This document shows, one piece after another, positions 52,839-61,564 of a stretch of 64,000 bases of DNA. This DNA comes from Tenacibaculum sp. Bg11-29. GTDB taxonomy: Bacteria; Bacteroidota; Bacteroidia; Flavobacteriales; Flavobacteriaceae. The stretch is from NCBI RefSeq assembly GCF_002836595.1, contig NZ_PJBB01000003.1, positions 2,479,001 to 2,543,000 of the forward strand, in the 5' to 3' direction. The position numbers and the translations under genes were made by a program. Every line of letters begins with the position of its first letter. Positions within the stretch are counted from its first letter, which is position 1. The notes under the pieces were generated by a model, which saw only the letters and a program-made list of their open reading frames with translations, was not told the DNA's origin and did not search any database.

Positions 52839-53966
52839 ATGGCAAAACAAGATTATTACGAAGTATTAGGTATATCAAAATCGGCATCGCAAGCTGAAAT
52901 TAAAAAAGGATATCGAAAAATGGCGATTAAATATCATCCAGATAAAAACCCGGATGATAAAAGCGCAGAAGAAAAGTTTAAGTTATGTGCTGAAGCATAC
53001 GAAGTGCTTAGTGATGATAATAAAAAAGCTCGTTACGATCAATATGGTCATGCAGCTTTCGATGGTCCACAAGGTGGCGGTGGCGGTTTTGGCGGCGGCG
53101 GAATGAATATGGATGACATATTTAGTCAGTTTGGAGATATTTTCGGCGGTGGCGGTTTTGGTGGTTTCGGCGGTGGCGGAGGTCAACGACAAGCTAGAGT
53201 TAAAGGATCTAATATGCGTATTCGTGTAAAGCTAACTTTAGAAGAAATAGCGAATGGTGTAGAAAAGAAAGTTAAAGTTCGTAGAAAGGTTCAGGCAGAA
53301 GGAGTTACTTATAAAACATGTACAACATGTAATGGTAGTGGGCAACAAATGCGAGTTACCAATACAATTTTAGGTAGAATGCAAACAGCAACTACTTGTG
53401 GTACTTGTCAAGGAGCTGGAGAAATAATTAGTAATAAACCTAACGGATCAGATGCTCAGGGTTTAATTATTAAAGAAGAAACAGTTTCAATTAATATTCC
53501 TGAAGGGGTTACTGAAGGAGTACAATTAAAAGTAGGAGGAAAAGGAAATGAAGCTCCAGGTAAAAACTCTATTCCAGGAGATTTATTAGTGTTAATAGAA
53601 GAAGTTCAGCATGAAACATTAAAAAGAGAAGGGAGTAACATTCACTACGATTTATATATTAATTTTTCTGAAGCAGTTTTAGGTATTTCTAAAGAAATAG
53701 AAACAGTAACAGGAAATGTAAAAATAAAAATAGAGGCAGGAACTCAATCTGGAAAAATTTTAAGATTAAAAGGAAAAGGATTGCCTAGTATAGAGCGCTA
53801 TGGTAATGGAGACTTTTTAATTCATATTAATGTTTGGACTCCGCAGGAGTTAACAAAAGATCAACGTAAGTTTTTTGAATCGATGCAAGAGGATGAAAAT
53901 TTTAGTCCAAACCCTCAAAGATCAGATAAATCATTTTTTGAGAAAGTAAAAGATATGTTTTCTTAA
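52839..53966 (+). CDS. dnaJ: Chaperone DnaJ with reduced zinc finger
   Basis: A 375-residue DnaJ. The J domain contains the HPD motif in [12 protein letters not shown] Gly/Phe linker follows (residues 72-125, strongly Gly-rich). The usual four CxxCxGxG motifs are reduced to two, CTTCNGSG (from residue 161) and CGTCQGAG (from residue 187); by spacing these match motifs 2 and 3, which form zinc site II. Site I (motifs 1 and 4) is lost. The C-terminal substrate-binding domains are complete ([18 protein letters not shown], [19 protein letters not shown]). It cooperates with DnaK and GrpE. Confidence 0.93.
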   Translation: MAKQDYYEVLGISKSASQAEIKKGYRKMAIKYHPDKNPDDKSAEEKFKLCAEAYEVLSDDNKKARYDQYGHAAFDGPQGGGGGFGGGGMNMDDIFSQFGDIFGGGGFGGFGGGGGQRQARVKGSNMRIRVKLTLEEIANGVEKKVKVRRKVQAEGVTYKTCTTCNGSGQQMRVTNTILGRMQTATTCGTCQGAGEIISNKPNGSDAQGLIIKEETVSINIPEGVTEGVQLKVGGKGNEAPGKNSIPGDLLVLIEEVQHETLKREGSNIHYDLYINFSEAVLGISKEIETVTGNVKIKIEAGTQSGKILRLKGKGLPSIERYGNGDFLIHINVWTPQELTKDQRKFFESMQEDENFSPNPQRSDKSFFEKVKDMFS

Positions 53967-54001
53967 AGAATTATTTTAAATAAAATATTTTTAGACTACC
54001 T

Positions 54002-54038
54002 AAAACCCGCTCAAATACTGAGTGGGTTTTATTTTTTT
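54002..54038 (+). terminator. Rho-independent terminator after dnaJ
   Basis: AAAACCCgCTCA-aatac-TGAGtGGGTTTT followed by ATTTTTTT. The stem is very similar to the one at 54150. Confidence 0.85.
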
Positions 54039-54068
54039 ATAAAAAAAGATAATTTTTTAGTAAAAACA

Positions 54069-54099
54069 TTGTGTAAAGTAAAAAATATTTCTATATTTG
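54069..54099 (+). promoter_or_regulatory. Strong promoter upstream of the small RNA/rnpB
   Basis: TTG at 54069-54071 and TATATTTG at 54092-54099 are 20 bases apart, a full Bacteroidota -33/-7 pair. Transcription would begin near 54104, well before the mature 5' end of rnpB and directly into two hairpins. Confidence 0.65.
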
Positions 54100-54101
54100 C
54101 A

Positions 54102-54179
54102 GTGTCTATAAGACGTTATAGACACTTTTTCTTTTTCATAGCAATTTTCCCACTCAATTTATTGAGTGGGTTTTTTTTG
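54102..54179 (+). ncRNA. Candidate small RNA or rnpB leader with two hairpins
   Basis: A strong promoter is followed at once by hairpin GTGTCTATA-agacgt-TATAGACAC (54102-54125) and a U tract. After a short linker comes CCCACTCAA-ttta-TTGAGTGGG with eight T residues (from 54150), an intrinsic terminator. The expected transcript is about 75 bases. It could be a stand-alone small RNA or a leader through which rnpB is transcribed. No open reading frame of useful size is inside. Confidence 0.4.
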
Positions 54180-54209
54180 AAAAATTATGAACTCATTTAA
54201 AAATAAATA

Positions 54210-54510
54210 AGTAGACCTATCTTATCGACTTATATTTAGTATAAGTAGGAAAGTCTGGACACCAAAGAGTAGTATAGCGGATAACAACCGTCCGATGCAA
54301 ATCGAGGACAAGTGCAGCAGAAAGTATGTACAGGTAATGCTGTAGTGAAACCAGGTAAACTCTATACGGTGCAATGTCATGTACATTAGAGCTTGAGCGC
54401 TACTCGCGCGATTCTAAGGGGTAGGCAGATTGATTTTACAAGTAATTGTAAAACTAGATAAATGATAAGAGTCTTATTTATAAGAAACAGAATCCAGCTT
54501 ACTGGTCTAC
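54210..54510 (+). ncRNA. rnpB: RNase P RNA (bacterial class A)
   Basis: An RNA of about 300 bases that removes 5' leaders from tRNA precursors. Helix P1 is GTAGACC (54211-54217) with GGTCTAC (54504-54510). Conserved segments are present in order: GGAAAGTCTGGACACC near 54250, AGTGCAGCAGAAAGTATG near 54315, GAAACCAGGTAAACTCTATA near 54350, and ACAGAATCCAGCTTACTGG near the 3' end. A T-rich stretch follows. The gene lies between dnaJ and acnB; the nearest promoter is at 54092. Confidence 0.9.
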
Positions 54511-55027
54511 TTTTTTATTTTTATATATTTGAGAAATAAGTAATTACTTAAGTTTTATAATATACTTCGTTTAATAAAAATGTATTAATTATTACTTGTT
54601 AGTTCGAGCTTTTTTCAGCACTATTTATCGTAAAAGGAGCTCAATGATGGTAAAGGATTAAAATTTTATATAAGAATTTACCTACTAATTTCTACCTTTT
54701 TATTACGAATCATTAATTTAAAACTTAAATCATTAGTTTTTGAATTATGAATTTGATTAAAAATTAACATTTAAATAGGTTTTTTTTTCGAATTGTGTTT
54801 TTTTTTATGTTTTATATCAAAGTTTATTTACTAATTAAGCTAGTTAAGTGTTTATTTTTTAAATTTTATTTATAAGTAGTACTTTTGCAATACAAAAACT
54901 AATAAAAATTACATTGTTTGGCTTTTCATATTAATATGATTAAAAATATTAAATGTAAATTTAAAGTGCGTTTAATATAAGCGATAGAATTTGCAAAATA
55001 AGCCATCAACATTAAAAGAAACCTTTT
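54511..55027. other. Intergenic stretch with acnB promoter
   Basis: About 500 AT-rich bases. TACTTTTG at 54890-54897 is a perfect TAnnTTTG box, 130 bases before acnB, giving a long leader. A weak pairing of GAGCTTTTTT with AAAAGGAGCTC lies at 54605-54642. No gene is supported. Confidence 0.45.
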
Positions 55028-57805
55028 ATGAACATTTATCAAGATTACATCAAGGAGATCGAAGAGCGAAAAGCTCAGGGGCTTCACCCAAAACCAGTTG
55101 ATGGTGCTGAATTATTAAGTGAAATTATTGAACAAATTAAAGATTCAGGTAATGAGCATAGAGAAGAATCTCTCAACTTTTTTATCTATAATGTTTTACC
55201 TGGAACTACAAGTGCAGCAACTGTAAAAGCAAAATTTTTAAAAGAAATTATCTTAGGAGAATTTGTATTAAAAGAAATTACACCTTCTTTTGCTTTTGAG
55301 CAATTATCACACATGAAAGGTGGACCTTCAGTTGATGTCTTATTAGATTTAGCCTTAGGAACTGATGTTTCTTTAGCAAGAGAAGCAGCAGCTGTTTTAA
55401 AGACGCAGGTTTTTCTTTATGAAGCGGATACAGAGCGTTTAGAGAATGCATTAAAAGCTGGAGATGATATTGCAAAAGAAATTATAGAAAGTTATGCTAA
55501 AGCAGAATTTTTCACCAAATTACCAGAGGTAGATGAAGAAATTGAAATTGTAACATTTGTTGCAGGAATTGGTGATATTTCTACAGATTTACTATCACCA
55601 GGTGCAGATGCACATTCTAGGTCAGATAGAGAGTTACATGGGCAATGTATGTTTGAGCATAATAAAGATATGCAGAATGAATTGTTAGCTCTAAAAAAAC
55701 AACACCCTAATAAGCGTGTTATGTTGCTTGCTGATAAAGGAACAATGGGAGTTGGTTCATCAAGAATGTCAGGTGTAAATAACGTAGCATTATGGACAGG
55801 TATATCGTCTAGTCCATATGTACCGTTTATAAATATTGCTCCAGTAATTGCTGGTACTAATGGTATTGCTCCAATTTTCTTAACAACTGTTGGGGTAACT
55901 GGAGGTATTGGTATCGATTTAAAAAACTGGGTAAAGCAAAAAGATGCTGATGGAAATACGGTTGTAGATGAAGAAGGAGATGCTATCTTAAAAGAAGAAT
56001 ATTCTGTGGCTACAGGTACGGTTCTTACAATTAATACTAAAGAAAAAAAGTTATACAACGGAGATAAAGAGTTAAAAGATATTTCTACAGCTTTAACACC
56101 ACCAAAAATGGAGTTTATAAAAGCAGGAGGTTCTTATGCTGTTGTTTTCGGTAAAAAATTACAAACTTTTGCCTGTAAATTATTAGGTATAGATGTTCCT
56201 CAGGTATATGCTACTTCAAAAGAAGTTTCAGTTGAAGGACAAGGTTTAACTGCTGTTGAAAAAATATTCAACAAAAATGCAGTAGGAACTACTCCTGGTA
56301 AAATATTACACGCAGGCTCTAATGTTAGAGTTGAGGTAAACATTGTTGGATCTCAAGATACTACAGGGTTAATGACTTCTCAAGAATTAGAGATGATGGC
56401 AGCTACTGTAATTTCTCCAGTTGTTGATGCTGGTTATCAATCAGGATGTCATACTGCTTCTGTTTGGGATGATAAGTCAAAAGCTAATATTCCAAGATTA
56501 ATGAAGTTTATGAATGACTTTGGATTAGTAACTGCACGTCACCCTGAGGGGAAATACCATGCAATGACTGATGTTATTCATAAAGTATTAAATGATATTG
56601 CTGTTGATGATTGGGATGTAATTATAGGTGGAGATTCACATACACGTATGGCAAAAGGTGTCGCTTTTGGAGCAGATTCAGGTACCGTTGCTTTAGCTTT
56701 AGCAACAGGAGAAGCTACAATGCCAATTCCAGAATCGGTAAAAGTTACTTTTAAAGGAGAGATGAAATCTTTTATGGACTTCCGTGATGTGGTACACGCA
56801 ACACAAGAACAAATGTTAAATCAGTTTGGTGGTGATAATGTATTTCAAGGAAGAATCATTGAAGTTCATATTGGAACATTAACATCTGATCAGGCATTTA
56901 CATTTACAGATTGGACAGCTGAAATGAAAGCGAAAGCTTCTATCTGTATTTCAGAAGATGAAACATTAATTGAATCTTTAGAAATATCAAGAGATCGTAT
57001 TCAAATCATGATTGATAAGGGTATGGATAATAAGAAGCAGGATTTTAAAGGATTAGTTGACAAAGCAAATAACCGTATCAAGGAGATTAAGTCAGGAACT
57101 AAATCGGCATTAAAACCAGATGCAGATGCTAAATATTATGCTGAAGTTGTTATTGATTTAGATAAGATTGTTGAACCAATGATTGCTGATCCAGATGTAA
57201 ATAACGAAGATGTATCAAAGCGTTATACGCATGACAATATTCAACGATTATCTTTTTACGGTGGAACCAAGAAAGTTGATTTAGGTTTTATAGGTTCGTG
57301 TATGGTGCATAAAGGAGATATGCAAATATTGGCGCAAATGCTTAAAAACGTAGAAGCGCAAAAAGGGAAAGTAGAGTTTAAAGCTCCCTTAGTTGTTGCC
57401 CCACCTACATACAATATTGTAGATGAATTAAAAGCAGAAGGAGATTGGGAAGTACTAGAAAAGTATGCAGGGTTTGTATTTGATGACAATGCGCCGAAAG
57501 GAGTTGCAAGAACTAAATACGAAAACAAGTTATATTTAGAGCGTCCAGGATGTAGTTTATGTATGGGTAATCAAGAAAAAGCAGAACCAGGAGATACTGT
57601 AATGGCTACTTCTACTCGTTTATTCCAAGGAAGGGTTGTAAGAGATACTGATGGTAAAAAAGGAGAATCGTTACTTGCTTCTACACCAGTAGTAGTATTA
57701 TCAACTATTTTAGGAAGAACTCCAACGATGGAAGAATATGAGAAAGCAGTTGAAGGTATCGTTTTAACTAAATTTAAGCCATCTACAAAGAAATTAGTAG
57801 TGTAG
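55028..57805 (+). CDS. acnB: Bifunctional aconitate hydratase 2/2-methylisocitrate dehydratase
   Basis: A 925-residue aconitase B, which interconverts citrate and isocitrate via a 4Fe-4S cluster and also hydrates 2-methylaconitate. The N-terminal HEAT-like domain (residues 1-160) is specific to AcnB. Cluster cysteines are in LGFIGSCMVHKGD and in RPGCSLCMGNQ; DVIIGGDSHTRMAKGVAFGA is another core motif. It feeds isocitrate both to the TCA cycle and to the glyoxylate enzymes at 8048-11368. A TAnnTTTG box lies 130 bases upstream and a terminator follows. Confidence 0.95.
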   Translation: MNIYQDYIKEIEERKAQGLHPKPVDGAELLSEIIEQIKDSGNEHREESLNFFIYNVLPGTTSAATVKAKFLKEIILGEFVLKEITPSFAFEQLSHMKGGPSVDVLLDLALGTDVSLAREAAAVLKTQVFLYEADTERLENALKAGDDIAKEIIESYAKAEFFTKLPEVDEEIEIVTFVAGIGDISTDLLSPGADAHSRSDRELHGQCMFEHNKDMQNELLALKKQHPNKRVMLLADKGTMGVGSSRMSGVNNVALWTGISSSPYVPFINIAPVIAGTNGIAPIFLTTVGVTGGIGIDLKNWVKQKDADGNTVVDEEGDAILKEEYSVATGTVLTINTKEKKLYNGDKELKDISTALTPPKMEFIKAGGSYAVVFGKKLQTFACKLLGIDVPQVYATSKEVSVEGQGLTAVEKIFNKNAVGTTPGKILHAGSNVRVEVNIVGSQDTTGLMTSQELEMMAATVISPVVDAGYQSGCHTASVWDDKSKANIPRLMKFMNDFGLVTARHPEGKYHAMTDVIHKVLNDIAVDDWDVIIGGDSHTRMAKGVAFGADSGTVALALATGEATMPIPESVKVTFKGEMKSFMDFRDVVHATQEQMLNQFGGDNVFQGRIIEVHIGTLTSDQAFTFTDWTAEMKAKASICISEDETLIESLEISRDRIQIMIDKGMDNKKQDFKGLVDKANNRIKEIKSGTKSALKPDADAKYYAEVVIDLDKIVEPMIADPDVNNEDVSKRYTHDNIQRLSFYGGTKKVDLGFIGSCMVHKGDMQILAQMLKNVEAQKGKVEFKAPLVVAPPTYNIVDELKAEGDWEVLEKYAGFVFDDNAPKGVARTKYENKLYLERPGCSLCMGNQEKAEPGDTVMATSTRLFQGRVVRDTDGKKGESLLASTPVVVLSTILGRTPTMEEYEKAVEGIVLTKFKPSTKKLVV

Positions 57806-57829
57806 AGTTATTATGCTGTTTTATATAAT

Positions 57830-57864
57830 TAAAAAGCTCGAGTGTATAACTCGGGCTTTTTAAT
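57830..57864 (+). terminator. Rho-independent terminator after acnB
   Basis: AAAAAGCTCGAG-tgtataa-CTCGGGCTTTTT stem with one wobble pair, 25 bases after the stop codon. Confidence 0.85.
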
Positions 57865-57989
57865 TATACAGTATTAATAAGAAATAGTATAGTTATTGTT
57901 ATATGTAATAATAGTAGATGGTTTTAATAATTATATTCTTCATTAAATAGGTCGTAAATTTATATATATAATAGAAGTTTTTTAAGCTA

Positions 57990-58046
57990 TGTGTAAGTTT
58001 CAATTTTATACTCGACTTAACAGTTGTATAATAAAATACTTACACA
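57990..58046. repeat. Long-loop inverted repeat before the lipoprotein gene
   Basis: TGTGTAAGT (57990-57998) and ACTTACACA (58038-58046) are perfect inverted 9-mers 39 bases apart. The second arm ends three bases before the start codon at 58050, so pairing in mRNA would cover the initiation region; alternatively the arms are two protein-binding half-sites. Confidence 0.45.
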
Positions 58047-58049
58047 ATT

Positions 58050-58982
58050 ATGAAAAAAGCATTTTTAAGTCTATTGGCTATTGCAGCAATTTCTTTCACT
58101 TCTTGTAGTGATGATAATGATGATATTGCAACGACAAAAACAGTAACACAATCATTTCAAAATTTACCAGATTTAGGTGATAACTATGTGTATGAAGGTT
58201 GGCTTATTGTTGGAACAGAAAAAGTATCGACAGGAAGATTTTCTCATATTGAGGGAGCTAGTAATACAAGTACATCTCTAGATATAACTAAAGTGAATGC
58301 AGCAACAGATTATGTGTTAACAATTGAATCAGCAACAGAAACAGGCACAGATTTATCAAGTCCAAGTGGATGGATTTTTTCAAAAGGAACTTTTATAAAC
58401 AGTACTGCATCTCCATCAACAGATAATACATTGTATAGTGGTTCAAGTAATTTAGAAACAGCAACAGGTCAAGGATTTTTAAAAGCACCTTCAGTTGGAA
58501 CTGTAGGAACAGATGCTAACGGAATTTGGTTTATCAATGCATTACCACCAACAGGAGGAGGCTTTACTAATTTACCAACACTTGCAGATGGTTGGATTTA
58601 TGAAGGATGGGTTGTTATAAATGATAATTCAGGAAACCCAACACCAATTTCAACTGGTAGATTTTCAGATTCTGATGCTGCGGATGTAAGTCTTTTCGGA
58701 GCTGCTAATAACAACGAATTTAAAGGACCAAATGGAGTTCCTCCATTTCCGGGAGAAGATTTTATCATTGACCCTAATAATAGATACCCTAATGTAACTT
58801 TTCCAATTGATTTAACAAGTGCTACAGTAGTAATTTCTATTGAACCAACAACAAATGATGCAGAAACTCCTTTCGGATTAAAACCTTTTGTACAGGCTTT
58901 AAGTAGTCAAACATTAGCAACGTCTTTTTCAGTAGATAATAAATATTCAGGTAAAGTAATATCAGGTACTGTAACTAGATAA
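58050..58982 (+). CDS. Surface-type lipoprotein with two RskA-like repeats
   Basis: 310 residues. The signal peptide ends in the lipobox FTSCS with lipidated Cys19. The acidic SDDND that follows fits the flavobacterial lipoprotein export signal, so the protein is probably surface-exposed. Two homologous modules begin NLPDLGDNYVYEGWLIVGTE (about residues 38-57) and NLPTLADGWIYEGWVVINDN (about 175-194), each continuing with STGRFS. This YEGWL...STGRF pattern resembles the C-terminal domain of anti-sigma-K factor RskA, but there is no anti-sigma N-terminus. The function is unknown. Confidence 0.8.
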   Translation: MKKAFLSLLAIAAISFTSCSDDNDDIATTKTVTQSFQNLPDLGDNYVYEGWLIVGTEKVSTGRFSHIEGASNTSTSLDITKVNAATDYVLTIESATETGTDLSSPSGWIFSKGTFINSTASPSTDNTLYSGSSNLETATGQGFLKAPSVGTVGTDANGIWFINALPPTGGGFTNLPTLADGWIYEGWVVINDNSGNPTPISTGRFSDSDAADVSLFGAANNNEFKGPNGVPPFPGEDFIIDPNNRYPNVTFPIDLTSATVVISIEPTTNDAETPFGLKPFVQALSSQTLATSFSVDNKYSGKVISGTVTR

Positions 58983-59022
58983 ATATAAATTTTTATATGA
59001 GTTTTTAATTCGTTCTATATAT

Positions 59023-59052
59023 TAAAACCGTCTTTTATAGATGGTTTTTTTT
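59023..59052 (+). terminator. Rho-independent terminator
   Basis: AAAACCGTCT-ttta-tAGATGGTTTT stem with a wobble pair, followed by T residues, about 40 bases after the lipoprotein stop. Confidence 0.7.
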
Positions 59053-59173
59053 GTAAATAAACTTATTACATAGTATATGTGTTGTCATTTTTTAGCTAGA
59101 ACTCTCTTTTTATTTAGTATTAATTTTCATAAATAAAATTGCTCATACCCTAATTTATTATTAAAATTGCCGA

Positions 59174-59641
59174 ATGAAGTACAGACAACTTACCAAAGAA
59201 CAATTTGAAGGATTGCATGAAGAATTTGCCCGTTTTTTGGCATCTCAGAGTATAAATGCAAAAGAATGGAAAGAATTAAAAGAAGAAAAACCACAAGTGG
59301 CTGAAGACGAAATGAATGTTTTTAGTGACGTTGTTTGGGATGATGTGCTTAATAAAACCGAATATTTAGAACACTTTTCTCCGAAAGTGGTTAATTTATT
59401 TAAATGTGATGAAAAAGAAACTCATCGTATCGTTATTAATATAGATAAAGATATAAATTTATTAGAGCAAGAAGGTTTTGAGTGGTTAATGAAAAACCCT
59501 AATGATGATAAAATTGAATTTCTTACAGGTACTAAAAAATACGACAAAGAACGAAATATTGAAGTTTTTGACTTAATAGAAAAAGGAAGTTCAATTTCTA
59601 AAGGAGAAATATTTGAATATTTTAATCGATTAACATCTTAA
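59174..59641 (+). CDS. Conserved flavobacterial protein (DUF6495-like)
   Basis: A 155-residue acidic cytoplasmic protein starting MKYRQLTKEQFEGLHEEFAR, with VFSDVVWDDVLNKTEYLEHF and EQEGFEWLMKNPNDDKIEFL as notable segments. From memory this corresponds to a conserved flavobacterial family named DUF6495; the function is unknown. Its 3' end overlaps the convergent sirtuin gene by 20 bases, so neither gene has a separate terminator. Confidence 0.8.
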   Translation: MKYRQLTKEQFEGLHEEFARFLASQSINAKEWKELKEEKPQVAEDEMNVFSDVVWDDVLNKTEYLEHFSPKVVNLFKCDEKETHRIVINIDKDINLLEQEGFEWLMKNPNDDKIEFLTGTKKYDKERNIEVFDLIEKGSSISKGEIFEYFNRLTS

Positions 59642-60308
59642 GTAATTGTTCGGTTCCTAAACTAGCAACGTCTTTAATAATTGTTAAATTATCAAAGGCG
59701 TTTTTATTTACAACAGGTTTTGGATCAATAAAGTAAATAGGGGTGCTTGCAGGTACATAATCAATTAAGCTCGCAGCAGGGTATACTTGCATTGAAGTAC
59801 CAATTATTATTAAAATATCAGCTTTTGCAGTAATTTCAATAGCTTTATCTAACATTGGTACATCTTCACCAAACCATACGATATGCGGCCGTAATTGAGA
59901 ATCTTTTTCACAGTGATTGCCAAGACTAATATCTTTTGTACAGTTATAAACTAAATTTTTGTCAAAAGTACTTCTCGATTTTAATAATTCACCATGTAAA
60001 TGTAAAACTTTAGTACTACCAGCACGTTCATGTAAATCATCTACATTCTGAGTAACAATATTAACATGGTAATTATCTTCTAACTTAACTAAATTTACAT
60101 GTGCTTTATTAGGTGAAACAGTAAGTAGTTGTTTTCTGCGTTGATTGTAAAAATTGAGAACTAATTCAGGGTTTGCACGAAAACCTTGTGGTGAAGCAAC
60201 TTCGTAAATATCATGACCTTCCCATAAACCATCAGCACCTCTAAAAGTTTCAATTCCACTTTCAGCACTAATACCAGCACCTGTTAATATTACCAACCTT
60301 TTTTTCAT
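59622..60308 (-). CDS. cobB: SIR2-family NAD-dependent protein deacylase
   Basis: A 228-residue sirtuin. NAD-binding GAGISAESGIETFRG, VTQNVDDLHERAG and the catalytic His in LHLHGEL are present; LRPHIVWFGEDVP is the class III end motif. The Tyr54-x-x-Arg57 pair (NFYNQRR) is the acyl pocket signature of desuccinylase/demalonylase sirtuins. The zinc region has only two cysteines (YNCTKDISLGNHCEKD) rather than four, so zinc is probably absent or bound differently. Likely role: removing acetyl or succinyl groups from metabolic enzymes. Confidence 0.92.
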   Translation of the reverse strand: MKKRLVILTGAGISAESGIETFRGADGLWEGHDIYEVASPQGFRANPELVLNFYNQRRKQLLTVSPNKAHVNLVKLEDNYHVNIVTQNVDDLHERAGSTKVLHLHGELLKSRSTFDKNLVYNCTKDISLGNHCEKDSQLRPHIVWFGEDVPMLDKAIEITAKADILIIIGTSMQVYPAASLIDYVPASTPIYFIDPKPVVNKNAFDNLTIIKDVASLGTEQLLKMLID

Positions 60309-60591
60309 CTATTTATTATGTTATAACAAGAGCTATTATTCAGTTATTAGAAAAAACACTAATTATCATTTTTCTTGATACTAAAGTATGAATTTTTAGT
60401 GTATTTGTTGTGTGGCTGATCAAGGATTATTAGTTGGTATTAAATCCATTCCTCTTTGATTATCTCATTCAATTTTTATATTCATTGAATTTTGACATAG
60501 CTCATTTATATTCACTTGCTAATAAATACATTTCACCTTTCATTTTTGTCGAGTCACTTAGATCTTCATAGTATGCTTTTGAGGTTCAGGA
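60309..60591. other. Intergenic stretch upstream of the sirtuin
   Basis: AT-rich DNA that must include the minus-strand promoter of the sirtuin. No gene or clear terminator seen. Confidence 0.35.
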
Positions 60592-60599
60592 TATATTTG
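60592..60599 (+). promoter_or_regulatory. -7 promoter box for the 48-aa gene
   Basis: TATATTTG is a perfect TAnnTTTG box, 24 bases before the ATG at 60624. No TTG at the right -33 distance is seen. Confidence 0.5.
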
Positions 60600-60623
60600 T
60601 ATAGAATTTAAAACTAAACAATT

Positions 60624-60770
60624 ATGACAACTCAAAATTTAACAATCAAGATTAATATAATTAATAAAATAGTTGAAATATTAAATAAAAAGGGAATGGA
60701 AATTTTAAAAAAAATAAGTAAAACTTTAAAAGAGTTAGGTAGTGGAGCAGGATATGCATTGAGGCATTAA
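60624..60770 (+). CDS. Possible small basic protein, 48 aa
   Basis: The reading begins MTTQNLTIKINIINKIVEIL and continues NKKGMEILKKISKTLKELGS, ending GAGYALRH. It is Lys/Ile-rich, with a possible amphipathic helix. A perfect -7 box lies just upstream and the next gene starts 33 bases after its stop, so it may be the first gene of an operon with the lipoprotein. No family is known to me. It could also be a chance reading within a 5' leader. Confidence 0.45.
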   Translation: MTTQNLTIKINIINKIVEILNKKGMEILKKISKTLKELGSGAGYALRH

Positions 60771-60803
60771 ACCAATTTTTAATCACTTTAAAACATCGTA
60801 ATC

Positions 60804-61460
60804 GTGAAAATATTTTTTAAAACATTCGGAATATTAGTATTAACTGCATTACAATTTAGTTGTTCGTCAGTTGAAACACTTAGTTCATGGAAAAAGGACA
60901 AGTCTTTAGGTTTAAAGAACAAAAATATTATTGTTTTTAGTAAAACAGAAGATAATTTAATAAGAAGGCAATTTGAAGAGAATCTCGTAAATCGTTTAAA
61001 TGATAATGGAGTACATTCTATAGAAAGCTATAAGAGCTTTCCTGTAATTGATAGTAATAAAAAACTTTCAGTTATAGAAGAAAGTGAATTAGTGAACAGA
61101 ATTAAAAATAAAGATATTGATGTAGTGGTTTTAACAACATTAAAGGAGATACAAGAATATACGAAATCAGTAGAATCTAGTGCTGAATATTCAGTAAGAA
61201 GTTATCCTGTTTATTTTTATAATAAGTATAGTGGTAATTTTTATATAGACTATGTAAATAACTATTATCAAACTAAACCAGCACGTATTGAAAATTTTGA
61301 AGTAAAAAAATATATTTTAGAAACAGTTGTTTTTGATTTGACAGAAAAGGATGATAACCAGTTAATTTCTGTGATTATTTCAGAGATAGATAACCCTAAG
61401 AATTTAAGAGCTATCTCTAAAGATTTTTCAAAAGAAATAGTGAAATTATTAATTGATTAG
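60804..61460 (+). CDS. Lipoprotein of unknown function, 218 aa
   Basis: Starts with GTG (MKIFFKTFGILVLTALQFSC). The lipobox LQFSC places the lipidated Cys at residue 20; the next residues (SSVET) are not acidic, so periplasmic retention is likelier than surface export. The soluble part is alpha/beta (NIIVFSKTEDNLIRRQFEEN, IDVVVLTTLKEIQEY), and the NGV..IESYKSFP segment recalls lipoproteins of the GNA1162/DUF4136 sort. I do not assign a function. Confidence 0.7.
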   Translation: MKIFFKTFGILVLTALQFSCSSVETLSSWKKDKSLGLKNKNIIVFSKTEDNLIRRQFEENLVNRLNDNGVHSIESYKSFPVIDSNKKLSVIEESELVNRIKNKDIDVVVLTTLKEIQEYTKSVESSAEYSVRSYPVYFYNKYSGNFYIDYVNNYYQTKPARIENFEVKKYILETVVFDLTEKDDNQLISVIISEIDNPKNLRAISKDFSKEIVKLLID

Positions 61461-61564
61461 GTTATCAGATTTCGTAAAAAAACTATCGCTAATTTCATAA
61501 CTAAGTAGTTTTTTAAGTGTAAAACAAATTTATAAAAAATAGACAAACCAATTATTTATAACAA

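Noticed and set aside
53060..53190. GGC/GGT-rich low-complexity repeat
   Set aside because: It is the coding sequence of the DnaJ Gly/Phe linker, not a separate repeat element.
54605..54642. GAGCTTTTTT...AAAAGGAGCTC hairpin between rnpB and acnB
   Set aside because: Weak stem with mismatches and no T tract; likely chance in AT-rich DNA.
55492..56058. 188-codon minus-strand reading inside acnB
   Set aside because: It is antisense to conserved aconitase sequence, is Ser/Pro/Thr-biased as expected of a shadow frame, and has no promoter.
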